Part shown: piece by piece, positions 7,091 through 15,143 of the stretch
How the letters are laid out: each line of letters begins with the position of its first letter
Position numbering within the stretch: position 1 is the first letter of the stretch
Assembly: GCF_016907085.1 (NCBI RefSeq)
Contig: NZ_JAFBBJ010000001.1
Coordinates: 2,914,001 to 2,978,000, forward strand
From: Clavibacter michiganensis
GTDB lineage: Bacteria > Actinomycetota > Actinomycetes > Actinomycetales > Microbacteriaceae
Direction: 5' to 3'
Length of the DNA: 64,000 nucleotides
Notes under the pieces: generated by a model
Database searches by the model: none
What the model was told of the DNA's origin: nothing
Seen by the model: the letters and a program-made list of their open reading frames with translations, nothing else
Position numbers and translations under genes: made by a program

Positions 7091-7215
7091 GCGGCGGCGC
7101 GGCGCGCGCGGCATCCGCCGGGCGACGTATCCGGCCGCGTCATGGTCGCCGTCGCGCCGGAGGACCAGGCTGGAGGGGCGGCGGGGACCCGGCCCCGCGC
7201 ACGCGGAAGGACCCC

Positions 7216-7644
7216 ATGCTCTGCATCGTCTACTCCAGCACCGCCGAGCGGTCCTTCGACGACGTCGACCTCGCCCAGCTCCTGGCGCAGAGCCGGGCGA
7301 CGAATGAGGCCCATGGGCTGACGGGCCTGCTCGTCCACCGGCAGGGGCGCTTCCTCCAGTTGATCGAGGGCGAGGAGGAGGACGTCCGGGAGCGCATGGC
7401 CGCGATCCTCGCCGACGACCGCCACGGGCGCATCTCCACGCTGATGGAGGAGCGCATCACCGAACGGCAGTTCCCCGACTGGACGATGGGGTTCGCGCGC
7501 TACGACGCCCGCGTCGCCGAGCGAATCCCCGGCTACCGCGCGTCCTTCGAGGACCTGGAGGGCGACCGTCCGGACGACGCCATCCGGCCCGCGCTCCGCG
7601 AGCTCATCCGGTGGTTCCAGGAGGACACCGGCCGGCTGTCCTGA
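7216..7644 (+). CDS. BLUF-domain blue-light photoreceptor
   Basis: This 142-residue protein consists of one BLUF domain plus a short helical tail. All flavin-site residues known from AppA are present with a constant offset of 15: Tyr6, Asn30, Gln48, Trp89 and Met91 match AppA Tyr21, Asn45, Gln63, Trp104 and Met106. The protein should therefore bind FAD and show the blue-light hydrogen-bond switch. There is no output domain such as EAL, so signalling must go through a partner protein. GGAAGGA lies just before the ATG. It is flanked by a TmrB-like gene and an SnoaL-like gene, which do not reveal the pathway. Confidence 0.92.
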   Translation: MLCIVYSSTAERSFDDVDLAQLLAQSRATNEAHGLTGLLVHRQGRFLQLIEGEEEDVRERMAAILADDRHGRISTLMEERITERQFPDWTMGFARYDARVAERIPGYRASFEDLEGDRPDDAIRPALRELIRWFQEDTGRLS

Positions 7645-7680
7645 GGGTCGCGGTCTGCCGGCTGTCGGGGATCCGCTCCC

Positions 7681-8067
7681 TTACGCCGTGGGCCGGGACG
7701 CGCGCTGGCGGTCGAAGGCGGCGCGGATCGGCGCCGTGTCGTAGACGATGTGCAGCTGCGCGATCCGGCCCTCGTCGTCGAGCTCGGCGACGTCCACGAC
7801 CGTGAAGGGCGCGGGATCGCCGTTCGCGAGCACCCACGCGAAGTCGAACCAGAACGCGACGGTCGGGGTGCCCTCGTCATCGGCGCGCATCACCCGCCGC
7901 AGGGTGAGGCGCGATGCCGAGGTGTCGGCGAACAGCGCGGGGTAGAAGTCGGTGGCCGGGAGCGTGCCGTAGAGCGGCGAGTGCACGACGCCGCCGGGCG
8001 CGAACAGGGAGATCGCGGCTGCGGGATCCGCGTCCTCGAGGGCCTGGAGGTATCGGGTCACCAGCAT
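7681..8067 (-). CDS. SnoaL/NTF2-like protein
   Basis: This 128-residue protein begins MLVTRYLQALEDADPAAAIS and contains FAPGGVVHSPLYGTLPATDF and VAFWFDFAWVLANGDPAPFT, the strand and helix pattern of the NTF2-like cone fold used by SnoaL cyclases and polyketide-related or ketosteroid-isomerase-like proteins. The substrate is unknown. The Met at 8067 is chosen over a longer reading because the fold begins there and a TACCTT hexamer lies seven bases upstream. Confidence 0.75.
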   Translation of the reverse strand: MLVTRYLQALEDADPAAAISLFAPGGVVHSPLYGTLPATDFYPALFADTSASRLTLRRVMRADDEGTPTVAFWFDFAWVLANGDPAPFTVVDVAELDDEGRIAQLHIVYDTAPIRAAFDRQRASRPTA

Positions 8068-8074
8068 GGGCGCG

Positions 8075-8080
8075 AAGGTA
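8075..8080 (-). promoter_or_regulatory. -10 hexamer TACCTT, leaderless SnoaL-like gene
   Basis: On the minus strand TACCTT lies seven bases before the ATG at 8067 and supports that start. Confidence 0.5.
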
Positions 8081-8116
8081 CCAGAGGCGGCAGGGGCGGC
8101 CCGCGGCACCGGCGCG

Positions 8117-9055
8117 TCAGGCGGCCGGCGCCGCGCTCCGCCAGAAGCCCGCGAGGAGATCCGCGCTCGCCTCCGGCTGGTCGACCTGCGCCGAGTGGCC
8201 CGCGTCCGCGACGACCTCGTAGCGGGCGCCGGCGCGCGCGGCCATGTCGCGCTGCCAGTCCTGCGGCCAGGCGTCGTCGGCGTCGCCGTGGGAGACGAGA
8301 ACCGGGATCCCTGTCGCGCGCAGCTCGTCGACGCGGTCGGTCTGCGCCTGCATGATCTCCAGCGCGCCGAGCAGCTGCGCCGACGCCGTGCCGACGAGGC
8401 GCGTGCGGAACCACTCCACCTCGGGGTCGTCGCCGTCGAGCTGCTCGGGCAGGAACCACAGCGGCCAGAGCCCGGCGCTGCCCGACGCGCGGACCGCGGC
8501 GATCTGCTCGGAGCGCTCGCCGCGGCTCCGGGGGCCCGAGTTCCAGTGCGTGTAGCTGGCGAAGCGGCCGGGGTCGCGGACCACGGCCTGCATGCCGACG
8601 ACGCCGCCGAAGCTGTGGCCGAGGAGGTGCACGGGCCCGAGGGGCGCGGTGGGCGCGGCGTCGGTCGCGACGTGCCGGCCGCCGGATCCGCCGACGCCCG
8701 CGAGCGCGTCGACCACGTGGTGCACGTCCTGGCCGAGGGTCTCGAGCTCGTAGCCCGACGTGTCCACGGGCGGCTCGGCCTGGCCGGGGCCGGTGGATCC
8801 CCACTGCCCGCGCTGCGAGAACGCCACGACGGTGAAGCCGCGGTCGGCGATCGGGCCGAGGAGCGGGAAGAAGTCCTCCTTCGAGCCCGTGAAGCCGGGG
8901 ACGAGCAGCGCGACGGGCGCGGTCGCCGGATCCCCGGTGCGGGCGGGCACGCGCACCGCCGACAGCCGCGCCGCCGGCACCTCGATCACGAGGTCCTCCG
9001 CGTCCTCGGGCCGGTGCTCGGACAGGGTGCGCGGGGCGCGGGCGTCGGTGCTCAT
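8117..9055 (-). CDS. Alpha/beta hydrolase
   Basis: This 312-residue protein has the alpha/beta-hydrolase fold: VALLVPGFTGSKEDFFPLL provides the oxyanion-hole strand, LLGHSFGGVV is the nucleophile elbow (GHSFG), IPVLVSHGDADDAWP carries the acid, and VVADAGHSAQVDQ the catalytic histidine. It probably hydrolyses an ester or a similar small molecule in the cytoplasm. No signal peptide is seen. A leaderless -10 hexamer supports the start. The gene downstream on the same strand is the SnoaL-like gene, 49 bases away. Confidence 0.88.
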   Translation of the reverse strand: MSTDARAPRTLSEHRPEDAEDLVIEVPAARLSAVRVPARTGDPATAPVALLVPGFTGSKEDFFPLLGPIADRGFTVVAFSQRGQWGSTGPGQAEPPVDTSGYELETLGQDVHHVVDALAGVGGSGGRHVATDAAPTAPLGPVHLLGHSFGGVVGMQAVVRDPGRFASYTHWNSGPRSRGERSEQIAAVRASGSAGLWPLWFLPEQLDGDDPEVEWFRTRLVGTASAQLLGALEIMQAQTDRVDELRATGIPVLVSHGDADDAWPQDWQRDMAARAGARYEVVADAGHSAQVDQPEASADLLAGFWRSAAPAA

Positions 9056-9061
9056 GTCGTC

Positions 9062-9067
9062 AGCGTA
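9062..9067 (-). promoter_or_regulatory. -10 hexamer TACGCT, leaderless hydrolase gene
   Basis: On the minus strand TACGCT is followed by six bases and the ATG at 9055. Confidence 0.55.
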
Positions 9068-9086
9068 GGCCGGGGTGGTGGCGGCG

Positions 9087-9314
9087 TCAGTCGGCCGGCG
9101 TGATCGAGAACAGCTCCTGCGGGGTCGCGCCCGTCGCGTCGCAGATGAGCGTGAGGGTCGTGAAGCGGATGGCCTTCGCGCGGTCGTTCTTGAGGATCGA
9201 CAGGTTCGCCATGGTGATCCCCGTGCGGGCCGACAGCTCGGTGAGGGTCATGCCGCGGGCCCGGAGCACCGCGTCGAGGTGGCAGGCGATGCGGTGCGGA
9301 TCAGACGACGCCAT
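9087..9314 (-). CDS. Small Cro/CI-type HTH regulator (YozG-like)
   Basis: This 75-residue protein is essentially one helix-turn-helix domain: IACHLDAVLRARGMTLTELS, then ARTGITMANLSILKNDRAKA and IRFTTLTLICDATGATPQEL. Such tiny regulators pair with DUF2975 membrane proteins in many Gram-positive bacteria (YozG/YoaS type). Its start overlaps the end of the DUF2975 gene by 14 bases, so the pair is translated together. The pairing suggests membrane-linked control of the regulator, but the signal is unknown. Confidence 0.88.
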   Translation of the reverse strand: MASSDPHRIACHLDAVLRARGMTLTELSARTGITMANLSILKNDRAKAIRFTTLTLICDATGATPQELFSITPAD

Positions 9315-9990
9315 CGGCGTCCTCGGCGAGGCGGGCACCGGCGCGGAACGCGGCCGTGAGGGCGAGGGCCACGAGGCCCGAGAGGAGGAGGTCGAGCGGC
9401 CAGGTCGCGCCGGTGCTGCTGATCGAGTCGTAGTCGCCGCCGAGGAAGCCGGACGCCGTCGGCTGGCCGGCGGAGAACGTCCCCAGGGCGCCGAAGAGGG
9501 CGCCGAGCCCGAGCCCCGCCGCGAGGTGCGCATGCGCGACGACGTCCGCGATCCCCTGCAGCGCGCCGCCCACGAGCAGCGTGACCGCCAGCCGTCGCCA
9601 GTTCGCGACGACGAACGCGTGGAACGGCTCGCCCTGCGCGATGCCGCGGAGCGCTCGCAGGAGCCACGCGACCGCGAGCACGACGGTCACGCCGTGGACG
9701 AGGGACGGCATCGCCCCGAGGACGCGCAGCAGGAGGTCGGCGTCGGCCAGCGTGCCGTCGGCGCCCGCGGCCGGCACCGCGTCCGCGATCTGCGGGAGAT
9801 CCGCGAGGGGGAGGCGGGGATCCGTGTCGCCGCCGGCGAAGAGGGACCGGCCGGTGGCGGTCGTGATGGTGCGGCTCGTGTCCGCGATCACCGTCGCCGT
9901 CATCACCAGCAGCAGCACGGAGCGCGTGACGCGCAGAACGCGCGGCCGCTCCCGGACCGGCCGGCTCTCGATGATCCCCGTGCTCGCCAT
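9301..9990 (-). CDS. DUF2975-like four-helix membrane protein
   Basis: This 229-residue protein has four hydrophobic segments (about residues 22-42, 92-115, 132-158 and 200-220). RGIAQGEPFHAFVVANWRRL between the second and third resembles the conserved loop of DUF2975 proteins. It precedes and overlaps the small HTH gene. AAGGGGA lies just before the ATG. Function is unknown beyond the pairing with the regulator. The protein carries an extra loop of about 40 residues between helices one and two compared with short family members. Confidence 0.78.
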   Translation of the reverse strand: MASTGIIESRPVRERPRVLRVTRSVLLLVMTATVIADTSRTITTATGRSLFAGGDTDPRLPLADLPQIADAVPAAGADGTLADADLLLRVLGAMPSLVHGVTVVLAVAWLLRALRGIAQGEPFHAFVVANWRRLAVTLLVGGALQGIADVVAHAHLAAGLGLGALFGALGTFSAGQPTASGFLGGDYDSISSTGATWPLDLLLSGLVALALTAAFRAGARLAEDADGVV

Positions 9991-10001
9991 GGCGTCCCCT
10001 T

Positions 10002-10014
10002 ATCGATGCTCGAT
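10002..10014. promoter_or_regulatory. Inverted repeat upstream of the DUF2975/HTH pair
   Basis: ATCGA-TGC-TCGAT lies 12 bases before the DUF2975 start codon, and a related TTATCGA follows directly. It is a reasonable operator for the small HTH protein. This is inference from position only. Confidence 0.35.
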
Positions 10015-10057
10015 GTTATCGACAATCAACACCCTCGACGGCGCCGCGCGCAAGACC

Positions 10058-11530
10058 TCAGCCCGGATCCACCACCGGCAGCGTCAGCCGGAAGCGGGCG
10101 CCGGCGCCCGGCGTCGCGGGCAGGCACACGAGGTCGCCGCCCTGGGCGCGGGCGAGGGCGCGGGCGATGGGGAGGCCGAGGCCCGCGCCGCCGTCGCGGC
10201 GGTCGCGGCCGTCGTCGAGGCGCACGAGGCGGTCGAAGATCCGCTCGCGGTCGGCGTCGGGGACGCCGGGGCCGTCGTCGACGACCGTGATGCGCACGGT
10301 GCCGTCGTCGGCGCCCTCCGCCTCCACGCGCACCTCGGACGCCGCGTAGCGGGCGGCGTTCTGCAGGAGGTTGTCGAGGATCTGCGCGAGCCGGTCGGGA
10401 TCCGCGCGCACGGCAGGCGGAGCACCGCGGACGTCGGCGACGACGCGCGTGCCGGGCGTGCGGGTCTGCTGCTGCGCGACCGCCTGCTCGACCACGGGCG
10501 GTACCCGCACGGGGCGGCCCTCGACCGAGAGGCCCTCGTCGAGGCGCGCCATCATGAGCATGTCGTCGACGAGGCGGCCCGCGCGGATCGCCTCGCGCAC
10601 CACGTGCACCGACAGGCGCTCGCGCTCCTCGGCGCTCGGGTCGGCGCGCACGAGCGCGTCGGCGGAGGCGCGGATCCCGGCGACGGGCGTCCGCAGCTCG
10701 TGCGCCGCGTCCGCCACGAACGCGCGCATGCGGGCCTCGGCGGCGAGGGCTTGGCGCTCCGCGTGCTCGATGTCGTCGAGCATCTCGTCGAAGGCGGTCG
10801 CGGTGCGGCCGAGCTCGGTGCCGGGTCGGGTGGGACGGAGGCGGCGGCCGCGGTCGCCCCGGCCGATGGAGCGGGCGACGCCGGTCATGTCCTCGAGCGG
10901 CTGCAGGGTCCGGCGCACCACGACGACGAGCGCGACCGCCGCGAGCACGAGGAACGCGACGGAGGCCACCGCGAGGATCCCGCGGAGGGTGGCGAGCGTG
11001 TCGTCCACGGATCCGGTGCCCGCCGAGAGCACGAGCACGGTGCCGTCGCTGAGGTCGGAGCGGAGGGTGAGGGAGCCGTCCGCCGAGCTGACGGCGCTCG
11101 AGGCGACGGTCACCGTGTCGCCGCCCGTCGTGGGCGTCGCGGTCGTGGCGGATCCGGGAGCCGAGCCCAGCGGATCCGGCCCGGGCAGCGTGGCGCCGAG
11201 CGGATCGCGACCCGGCCGCACCGAGACCGCGCCGCCGTCCGGGCTCGTGATCTGCACGGCCACGCCCTGCGCGCTGAGCCGCTCGGCCAGCGCGTCGTCG
11301 TCGAGCACGCCCACGAGCGCGGCGGCGGCGGACGCCCGGTCGGCCAGCCGGTCCTGGATCTGCTGCCGCAGCTGCGCCCCGAGGATCGCCTGCACCGTGA
11401 GCGACAGCGCCACGAGCAGCACGGCGAGGAGCGCGAGCACCGCGAGGACGGTGCGCGTGCGGAGGGATCCGGTGCGCAGCGGGCCGTCCGGGGCCGTGGC
11501 GAGGGCGCGGCCGCGGGTGCGCGCGCTCAC
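10058..11530 (-). CDS. Sensor histidine kinase (OmpR-partner type)
   Basis: This 490-residue membrane kinase starts with GTG overlapping the regulator's stop (GTGA). A first helix lies at about residues 24-46, a periplasm-facing region of about 120 residues follows, then a second helix and a HAMP segment (RRTLQPLEDMTGVARSIGRG). The phosphoacceptor box is DAAHELRTPVAGIRAS, followed by the N box DNLLQNAARY and G boxes DDGPGVPDADRERIFDRL and GGAGLGLPIA. It senses an extracytoplasmic signal and phosphorylates the regulator encoded just upstream. A proline-rich surface protein is encoded divergently and may be a target or sensed partner. Confidence 0.93.
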   Translation of the reverse strand: MSARTRGRALATAPDGPLRTGSLRTRTVLAVLALLAVLLVALSLTVQAILGAQLRQQIQDRLADRASAAAALVGVLDDDALAERLSAQGVAVQITSPDGGAVSVRPGRDPLGATLPGPDPLGSAPGSATTATPTTGGDTVTVASSAVSSADGSLTLRSDLSDGTVLVLSAGTGSVDDTLATLRGILAVASVAFLVLAAVALVVVVRRTLQPLEDMTGVARSIGRGDRGRRLRPTRPGTELGRTATAFDEMLDDIEHAERQALAAEARMRAFVADAAHELRTPVAGIRASADALVRADPSAEERERLSVHVVREAIRAGRLVDDMLMMARLDEGLSVEGRPVRVPPVVEQAVAQQQTRTPGTRVVADVRGAPPAVRADPDRLAQILDNLLQNAARYAASEVRVEAEGADDGTVRITVVDDGPGVPDADRERIFDRLVRLDDGRDRRDGGAGLGLPIARALARAQGGDLVCLPATPGAGARFRLTLPVVDPG

Positions 11531-12195
11531 GCCTCCACCCGGTAGCCGAGCCCGCGGACGGTGTGCAGGAGCCGCGGCCCCTTCGCCTCCATCTTCTTGC
11601 GCAGCGCGCTGATGTGGACCTCGACGAGGTTCGGGTCGGCCTGGTCGTACCCCCACACCTGCGTGAGCAGCTGCGTCTTCGAGAGCGTGCGGCCGCGGTG
11701 GGCGGCGAGGTAGGCGAGGAGCTGGAACTCGATCGAGGTCAGCTCGAGCTGCTCGCCGCCGCGGCGGGCGAGTCCGGCGTCGGGATCCACCAGCAGGTCG
11801 CCGATCTCCACGACGGACGCGAGCCGCCCGCGCCGCCGGAGCACCGCGCCGACGCGCGCCACGAGCTCCGCGAGCGCGAACGGCTTCACGATGTAGTCGT
11901 CGACGCCCTGGCCGAAGCCGCGCAGGCGGTCCTCGACGGCGTCGCGGGCGGTGAGCATGATGACGCTCGCGTCGCTCCAGCGGCGGATCCGCTCGGCCAG
12001 CTGGATCCCGCTCGGTCCGGGCAGCATCCAGTCGAGCACCACGAGGTCGGGCAGGAACCCCTTGACCTCCTCCTCGAGCTCGACGCCGGACGCGAGGCCG
12101 CGGACGACGAAGCGCTCGGCGGTGAGGGTGGAGACGACGGCGGCGCGGATGGCGGCGTCGTCCTCGACCACGAGGACGCGTGCGGGAGGGAGCAT
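11527..12195 (-). CDS. OmpR/PhoB family response regulator
   Basis: This 222-residue regulator has a receiver domain (RVLVVEDDAAIRAAVVSTL, phospho-Asp in VVLDWMLPGPSG, Lys in DDYIVKPFALAEL) and a C-terminal OmpR-type winged helix (LELTSIEFQLLAYLAAHRGR, TQVWGYDQADPNLVEVHISA, HTVRGLGYRVEA). It partners the overlapping kinase gene. The start at 12195 is chosen because the receiver begins there and a -10 hexamer lies six bases upstream; longer readings are non-coding. The divergent proline-rich protein gene is a likely target. Confidence 0.94.
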   Translation of the reverse strand: MLPPARVLVVEDDAAIRAAVVSTLTAERFVVRGLASGVELEEEVKGFLPDLVVLDWMLPGPSGIQLAERIRRWSDASVIMLTARDAVEDRLRGFGQGVDDYIVKPFALAELVARVGAVLRRRGRLASVVEIGDLLVDPDAGLARRGGEQLELTSIEFQLLAYLAAHRGRTLSKTQLLTQVWGYDQADPNLVEVHISALRKKMEAKGPRLLHTVRGLGYRVEA

Positions 12196-12201
12196 GTCCC
12201 G

Positions 12202-12207
12202 ACTGTA
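12202..12207 (-). promoter_or_regulatory. -10 hexamer TACAGT, leaderless response-regulator gene
   Basis: On the minus strand TACAGT lies six bases before the ATG at 12195. Confidence 0.55.
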
Positions 12208-12341
12208 GGAGCCGCGGATGGGCGATCCCGGGCCCATGTCCGCTGGGGCCGCGGAACTTAAGCAGGACTTCAGATCCGATGCCGAGCCTGGATCCACGAC
12301 CGCCGGCGCACCCGCGCCGCGGCGGACACGGAAGGACCACC

Positions 12342-13043
12342 ATGGACGACACCATCACCGTCTTCGAGAAGGGCCGCGGCGCCCGGGAGCCCGGCGCGCC
12401 GACGCCCGCTCCGCGGAAGCGCCGCACGGGCATCGCCGTCGGCATCGCGGGCGCCTCCCTCGGCCTCGTCGCGCTCTTCTCCTCGGCGGCGTACGCCGAC
12501 GGGAACGGCGGCGACACCAGCGGGTCGACCGGATCCGGGAGCGGCACGACCGCGACCTGCCCCGCCCCGCCCGCGCTGCCCGATGGCACGACGCCGCCCG
12601 CGCCCGTGACGCTGCCCGACGGATCCACGCCGCCGGCGCCGCCCACGAACGCGGACGGGACTCCGGCGACGCCGCCCGCTCCGCCGACCCCGCCGACGAA
12701 CGCGGACGGATCCACGGCCACCGTGCCGGCGCCCCCGACGAACGCGGACGGCACGCCCGCGACGCCGCCGACGCCTCCCACCCCGCCCACGAACGCCGAC
12801 GGCACGCCCGCGACGCCGCCCGCGCCGCCGACGAACGCGGACGGCACTCCCGCGACGCCGCCGGCCCCGCCCGCGGACGGCTGCGCGCCGCCCGCCCCGC
12901 CCGTCGGCGCGGACGGCAAGGCGCCCACCCCGCCCGCCGGCGGTCCCGCGGCTCAGGCCACCACGCCCGGATCCTCCGAGGGCTCGACGTCCGGCGGCAC
13001 GCCCGCCACGACGCCCGCGCCCGAGGCGACGTCCGGCAGCTAG
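12342..13043 (+). CDS. Secreted or surface proline-rich repeat protein
   Basis: This 233-residue protein has an N-terminal basic region and hydrophobic segment (RKRRTGIAVGIAGASLGLVA, ending AAYADG) that looks like a signal sequence cut near residue 53. The rest is low-complexity, rich in Pro, Ala and Thr, built from units such as PPTNADGTPATPPAPP repeated five times with small changes, with one Cys before and one after the repeats. No cell-wall sorting motif is seen at the C-terminus (EATSGS). GGAAGGA precedes the ATG. It is divergent from an OmpR-type two-component system. I do not recognise a family; it may be an extended wall-spanning protein. Confidence 0.8.
   Translation: MDDTITVFEKGRGAREPGAPTPAPRKRRTGIAVGIAGASLGLVALFSSAAYADGNGGDTSGSTGSGSGTTATCPAPPALPDGTTPPAPVTLPDGSTPPAPPTNADGTPATPPAPPTPPTNADGSTATVPAPPTNADGTPATPPTPPTPPTNADGTPATPPAPPTNADGTPATPPAPPADGCAPPAPPVGADGKAPTPPAGGPAAQATTPGSSEGSTSGGTPATTPAPEATSGS
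12640..12870 (+). repeat. Tandem coding repeats (TNADG units) in the proline-rich protein
   Basis: The DNA motif ACGAACGC(C/G)GACGG recurs five times at irregular spacing, each coding TNADG between proline-rich spacers. The repeat number could change by slippage or recombination. Confidence 0.8.
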
Positions 13044-13113
13044 ACCGGATCCCCGCCCGGCCGGGGCCCGCGACCACCGCGGGCCCCGGCCGCCCGTCTG
13101 CCACCATGGCCTG

Positions 13114-13758
13114 GTGACCGCCACCGTCCCCGCGCCCGCCCCGCTCATCGGCACCCACGTGCGGCTCGATCCGCTCTCGTCCGCCCACCTCCCCGCCCTC
13201 CGCGCCGCGATCGCGCACCCGGCCGTCTTCGCGGGCGGCTTCGGCGGCGGATCGGCCGGCCTCCGCACCGACCCGGCCGAGTTCGACGCGTGGGCCCGCG
13301 GCTACTTCCGCTGGGACGACCTGCCGCACGCCGTGATCCTCGTCGGCGGCCCCCACGACGGCGAGCTCGTCGGCACCACGAGCCTCACCGAGCTCGACGT
13401 GCGCCGCGAGCGCGCGCACCTCGGCTGGACCGCCTACGACCCGCGCGTCTGGGGCACCGTCGTGAACGCGGAGGCCAAGCGCCTCCTGCTCGGCCTCGCG
13501 TTCGACGCCGGCTTCGGGCGCGTCAAGCTGCAGGCCGACGCGCGCAACGGCCACTCGCGGGCCGCCATCCTCAAGCTCGGCGCGACGTTCGAGGGCGTGT
13601 GCCGACGCGACCAGCGGCGCGCGGACGGCACCTGGCGCGACGCCGCGATCCACTCGATCCTCGCCGACGAGTGGCCCGCCGTCCGCGCCGGCCTCGACGC
13701 GCGGATCGCGGCCCACGAGGGACGCCCGGTCCTGTTCCGCACGCCGCCCGCGAGCTGA
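13114..13758 (+). CDS. GNAT family N-acetyltransferase (RimJ/RimL type)
   Basis: This 214-residue protein has the RimJ/RimL-like GNAT layout: LIGTHVRLDPLSSAHLPALR at the N-terminus, GELVGTTSLTELDVRRERAH in the core strands, YDPRVWGTVVNAEAKRLLLG for the acetyl-CoA pyrophosphate loop region, and VKLQADARNGHSRAAILKLG before a C-terminal arm. Such enzymes acetylate protein N-termini or small molecules using acetyl-CoA. Start is GTG at 13114. The substrate is not evident from the neighbours. Confidence 0.88.
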   Translation: MTATVPAPAPLIGTHVRLDPLSSAHLPALRAAIAHPAVFAGGFGGGSAGLRTDPAEFDAWARGYFRWDDLPHAVILVGGPHDGELVGTTSLTELDVRRERAHLGWTAYDPRVWGTVVNAEAKRLLLGLAFDAGFGRVKLQADARNGHSRAAILKLGATFEGVCRRDQRRADGTWRDAAIHSILADEWPAVRAGLDARIAAHEGRPVLFRTPPAS

Positions 13759-13784
13759 GGCGACGCGCGGCCGCCACCGAGCGC

Positions 13785-13818
13785 GGGCCCGACGAACGCG
13801 CGACCGCGCGTCGGGCCC
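13785..13818. terminator. Inverted repeat, probable terminator after the GNAT gene
   Basis: GGGCCCGACG pairs perfectly with CGTCGGGCCC around a 14-base spacer, 26 bases after the acetyltransferase stop. No T tract follows, as is common in this G+C range. Confidence 0.55.
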
Positions 13819-14033
13819 TGCTCCCAGGCGCCGGACCCGGGTCGGCTCCTGGTGTGCTCGTGTCGCATCGCCGGGGCGTCGCGTTCCGGCAGTGCCACAC
13901 GAGGTCCCCATGGACGGGCATCCGATCGGGACTGGTGCGAACGTAGCCCCTCGGGGGCAGAAGCGCCAGGCGCGGCGCGGACGGGGGCGCCGCTCCCCGC
14001 CGGCGTCCGTCACGGGCGCCGGATGACGGCGGT

Positions 14034-14504
14034 CTAGGCCGCGTCCGCCTCGGTCGCGAGCGGGCCGGGCAGGGGCGGAGCGGCGGACCCTCCGCCCGCG
14101 TCCTCTGCGGGACGGACGCTCGTGACGCGGATCGAGTGCACGTGCAGCCGCGCGTCCTCCGGCCCCTCGGCCACGCGGATCACGCCGGGTCCGCGGCGCA
14201 TCTGGACGTCGACGGCCAGCGTCCGGCGGGTCGCGCCCTCGACGAGCGGCGGGTAGCGCACGGTGCGGGTCTGCGCGCGGTCGAGCGCGAAGCCGAGGGC
14301 GAGCGGGGTGGATGCGCGGTGGTCGTAGGTGACGGCGACGGAGTGGGGGCCGTCGTGCTCGGCGACCACGGCGAAGTCGAGGTAGCTGCGGCTGCCGGGA
14401 TCGGCGTCCGCGGGCGGAGGAGGTGCGCTGGCGTGGACGCGGCGGGCGTCGACGGCGGGGTAGCAGCGGACGTGGGGGATGGAGTGCCTCCGGGAGGTGC
14501 ACAT
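14034..14504 (-). CDS. Hypothetical protein with beta-sandwich, CBM-like C-terminal region
   Basis: The frame is open with strong third-position G/C bias. From Met at 14504 it gives 156 residues; GTG at 14618 would give 194 residues with a disordered, Pro/Arg-rich extension. The core reads SRSYLDFAVVAEHDGPHSVA, then TYDHRASTPLALGFALDRAQ and GATRRTLAVDVQMRRGPGVI, a strand-rich pattern reminiscent of CBM6/CBM35-like sandwiches, ending in a low-complexity tail. No signal peptide or catalytic motif is visible. I do not recognise the gene, and the start is uncertain. Confidence 0.45.
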   Translation of the reverse strand: MCTSRRHSIPHVRCYPAVDARRVHASAPPPPADADPGSRSYLDFAVVAEHDGPHSVAVTYDHRASTPLALGFALDRAQTRTVRYPPLVEGATRRTLAVDVQMRRGPGVIRVAEGPEDARLHVHSIRVTSVRPAEDAGGGSAAPPLPGPLATEADAA

Positions 14505-14870
14505 CGGTGTGACGGGACGCAGCGTCGGGACCGGCCGGGAAGCCGTGCCCGGTCCTGCGGGGCGGCGCGTCGGGCCGGGGGAGGCGGCGGCGCGTGCATC
14601 GGTGACCAGCTCGCGCACCTGACGTTCGGACGTCGGCGGCGCGTCGTGCGGCCCCGGCGATGCGGGGCGACGCGCTCACCATACGGCGTCGGGGCGCGCG
14701 GCGTGCGGGAAGCGCCCCCCGTCCCCGCGCGCCGCCTCGCGGGGTGTACCGTGCGCTGTCCCGTGGGGCCGCATCCCTCGTGCGGCGGGAGCGTCCCCCG
14801 TGCGGCGGACGCGACCGCGGCGGCCTCCTCCCTACCGTGGAGGGGACGACGCGACGACGGGAGACGCACG

Positions 14871-15143
14871 ATGCAGAGCAGGTGGGCGGCCATGGTGTTC
14901 GGCGACCGGGAGGATCCGCGCGCGCGGCTGCACGCGGTCTTCGGCGGGCCGGCCGCCCGGAGCGGGCAGCCGCCGCTCGCCGCGCTGGAGTGGGCGGCGC
15001 GGACGCTCACCGAGGTCGACCCGGCGCGCGGGGTCGACCCCGTGACGGCGACCCGGCTCCTGCGTCGGGCCGAGCCGCGGCTGACGCTCAAGTCGGGCGC
15101 GTTCCTCGCGCGGCACGCCGTCGCGCGCCGCCGACCCGCGTGA
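14871..15143 (+). CDS. Small hypothetical protein upstream of a VOC gene
   Basis: This 90-residue protein begins MQSRWAAMVFGDREDPRARL and ends TLKSGAFLARHAVARRRPA. GGGAG lies six bases upstream. Codon third positions are strongly G/C. The protein is basic and probably helical, with no membrane segment. Its stop overlaps the GTG of the downstream VOC gene, so the two form a small operon. No family is recognised. Confidence 0.65.
   Translation: MQSRWAAMVFGDREDPRARLHAVFGGPAARSGQPPLAALEWAARTLTEVDPARGVDPVTATRLLRRAEPRLTLKSGAFLARHAVARRRPA

Noticed and set aside
12640..12870. Regular repeats that might be a CRISPR array
   Set aside because: The repeats are 14-bp coding units with irregular proline-coding spacers inside an open frame; there are no cas genes and no palindromic repeats.
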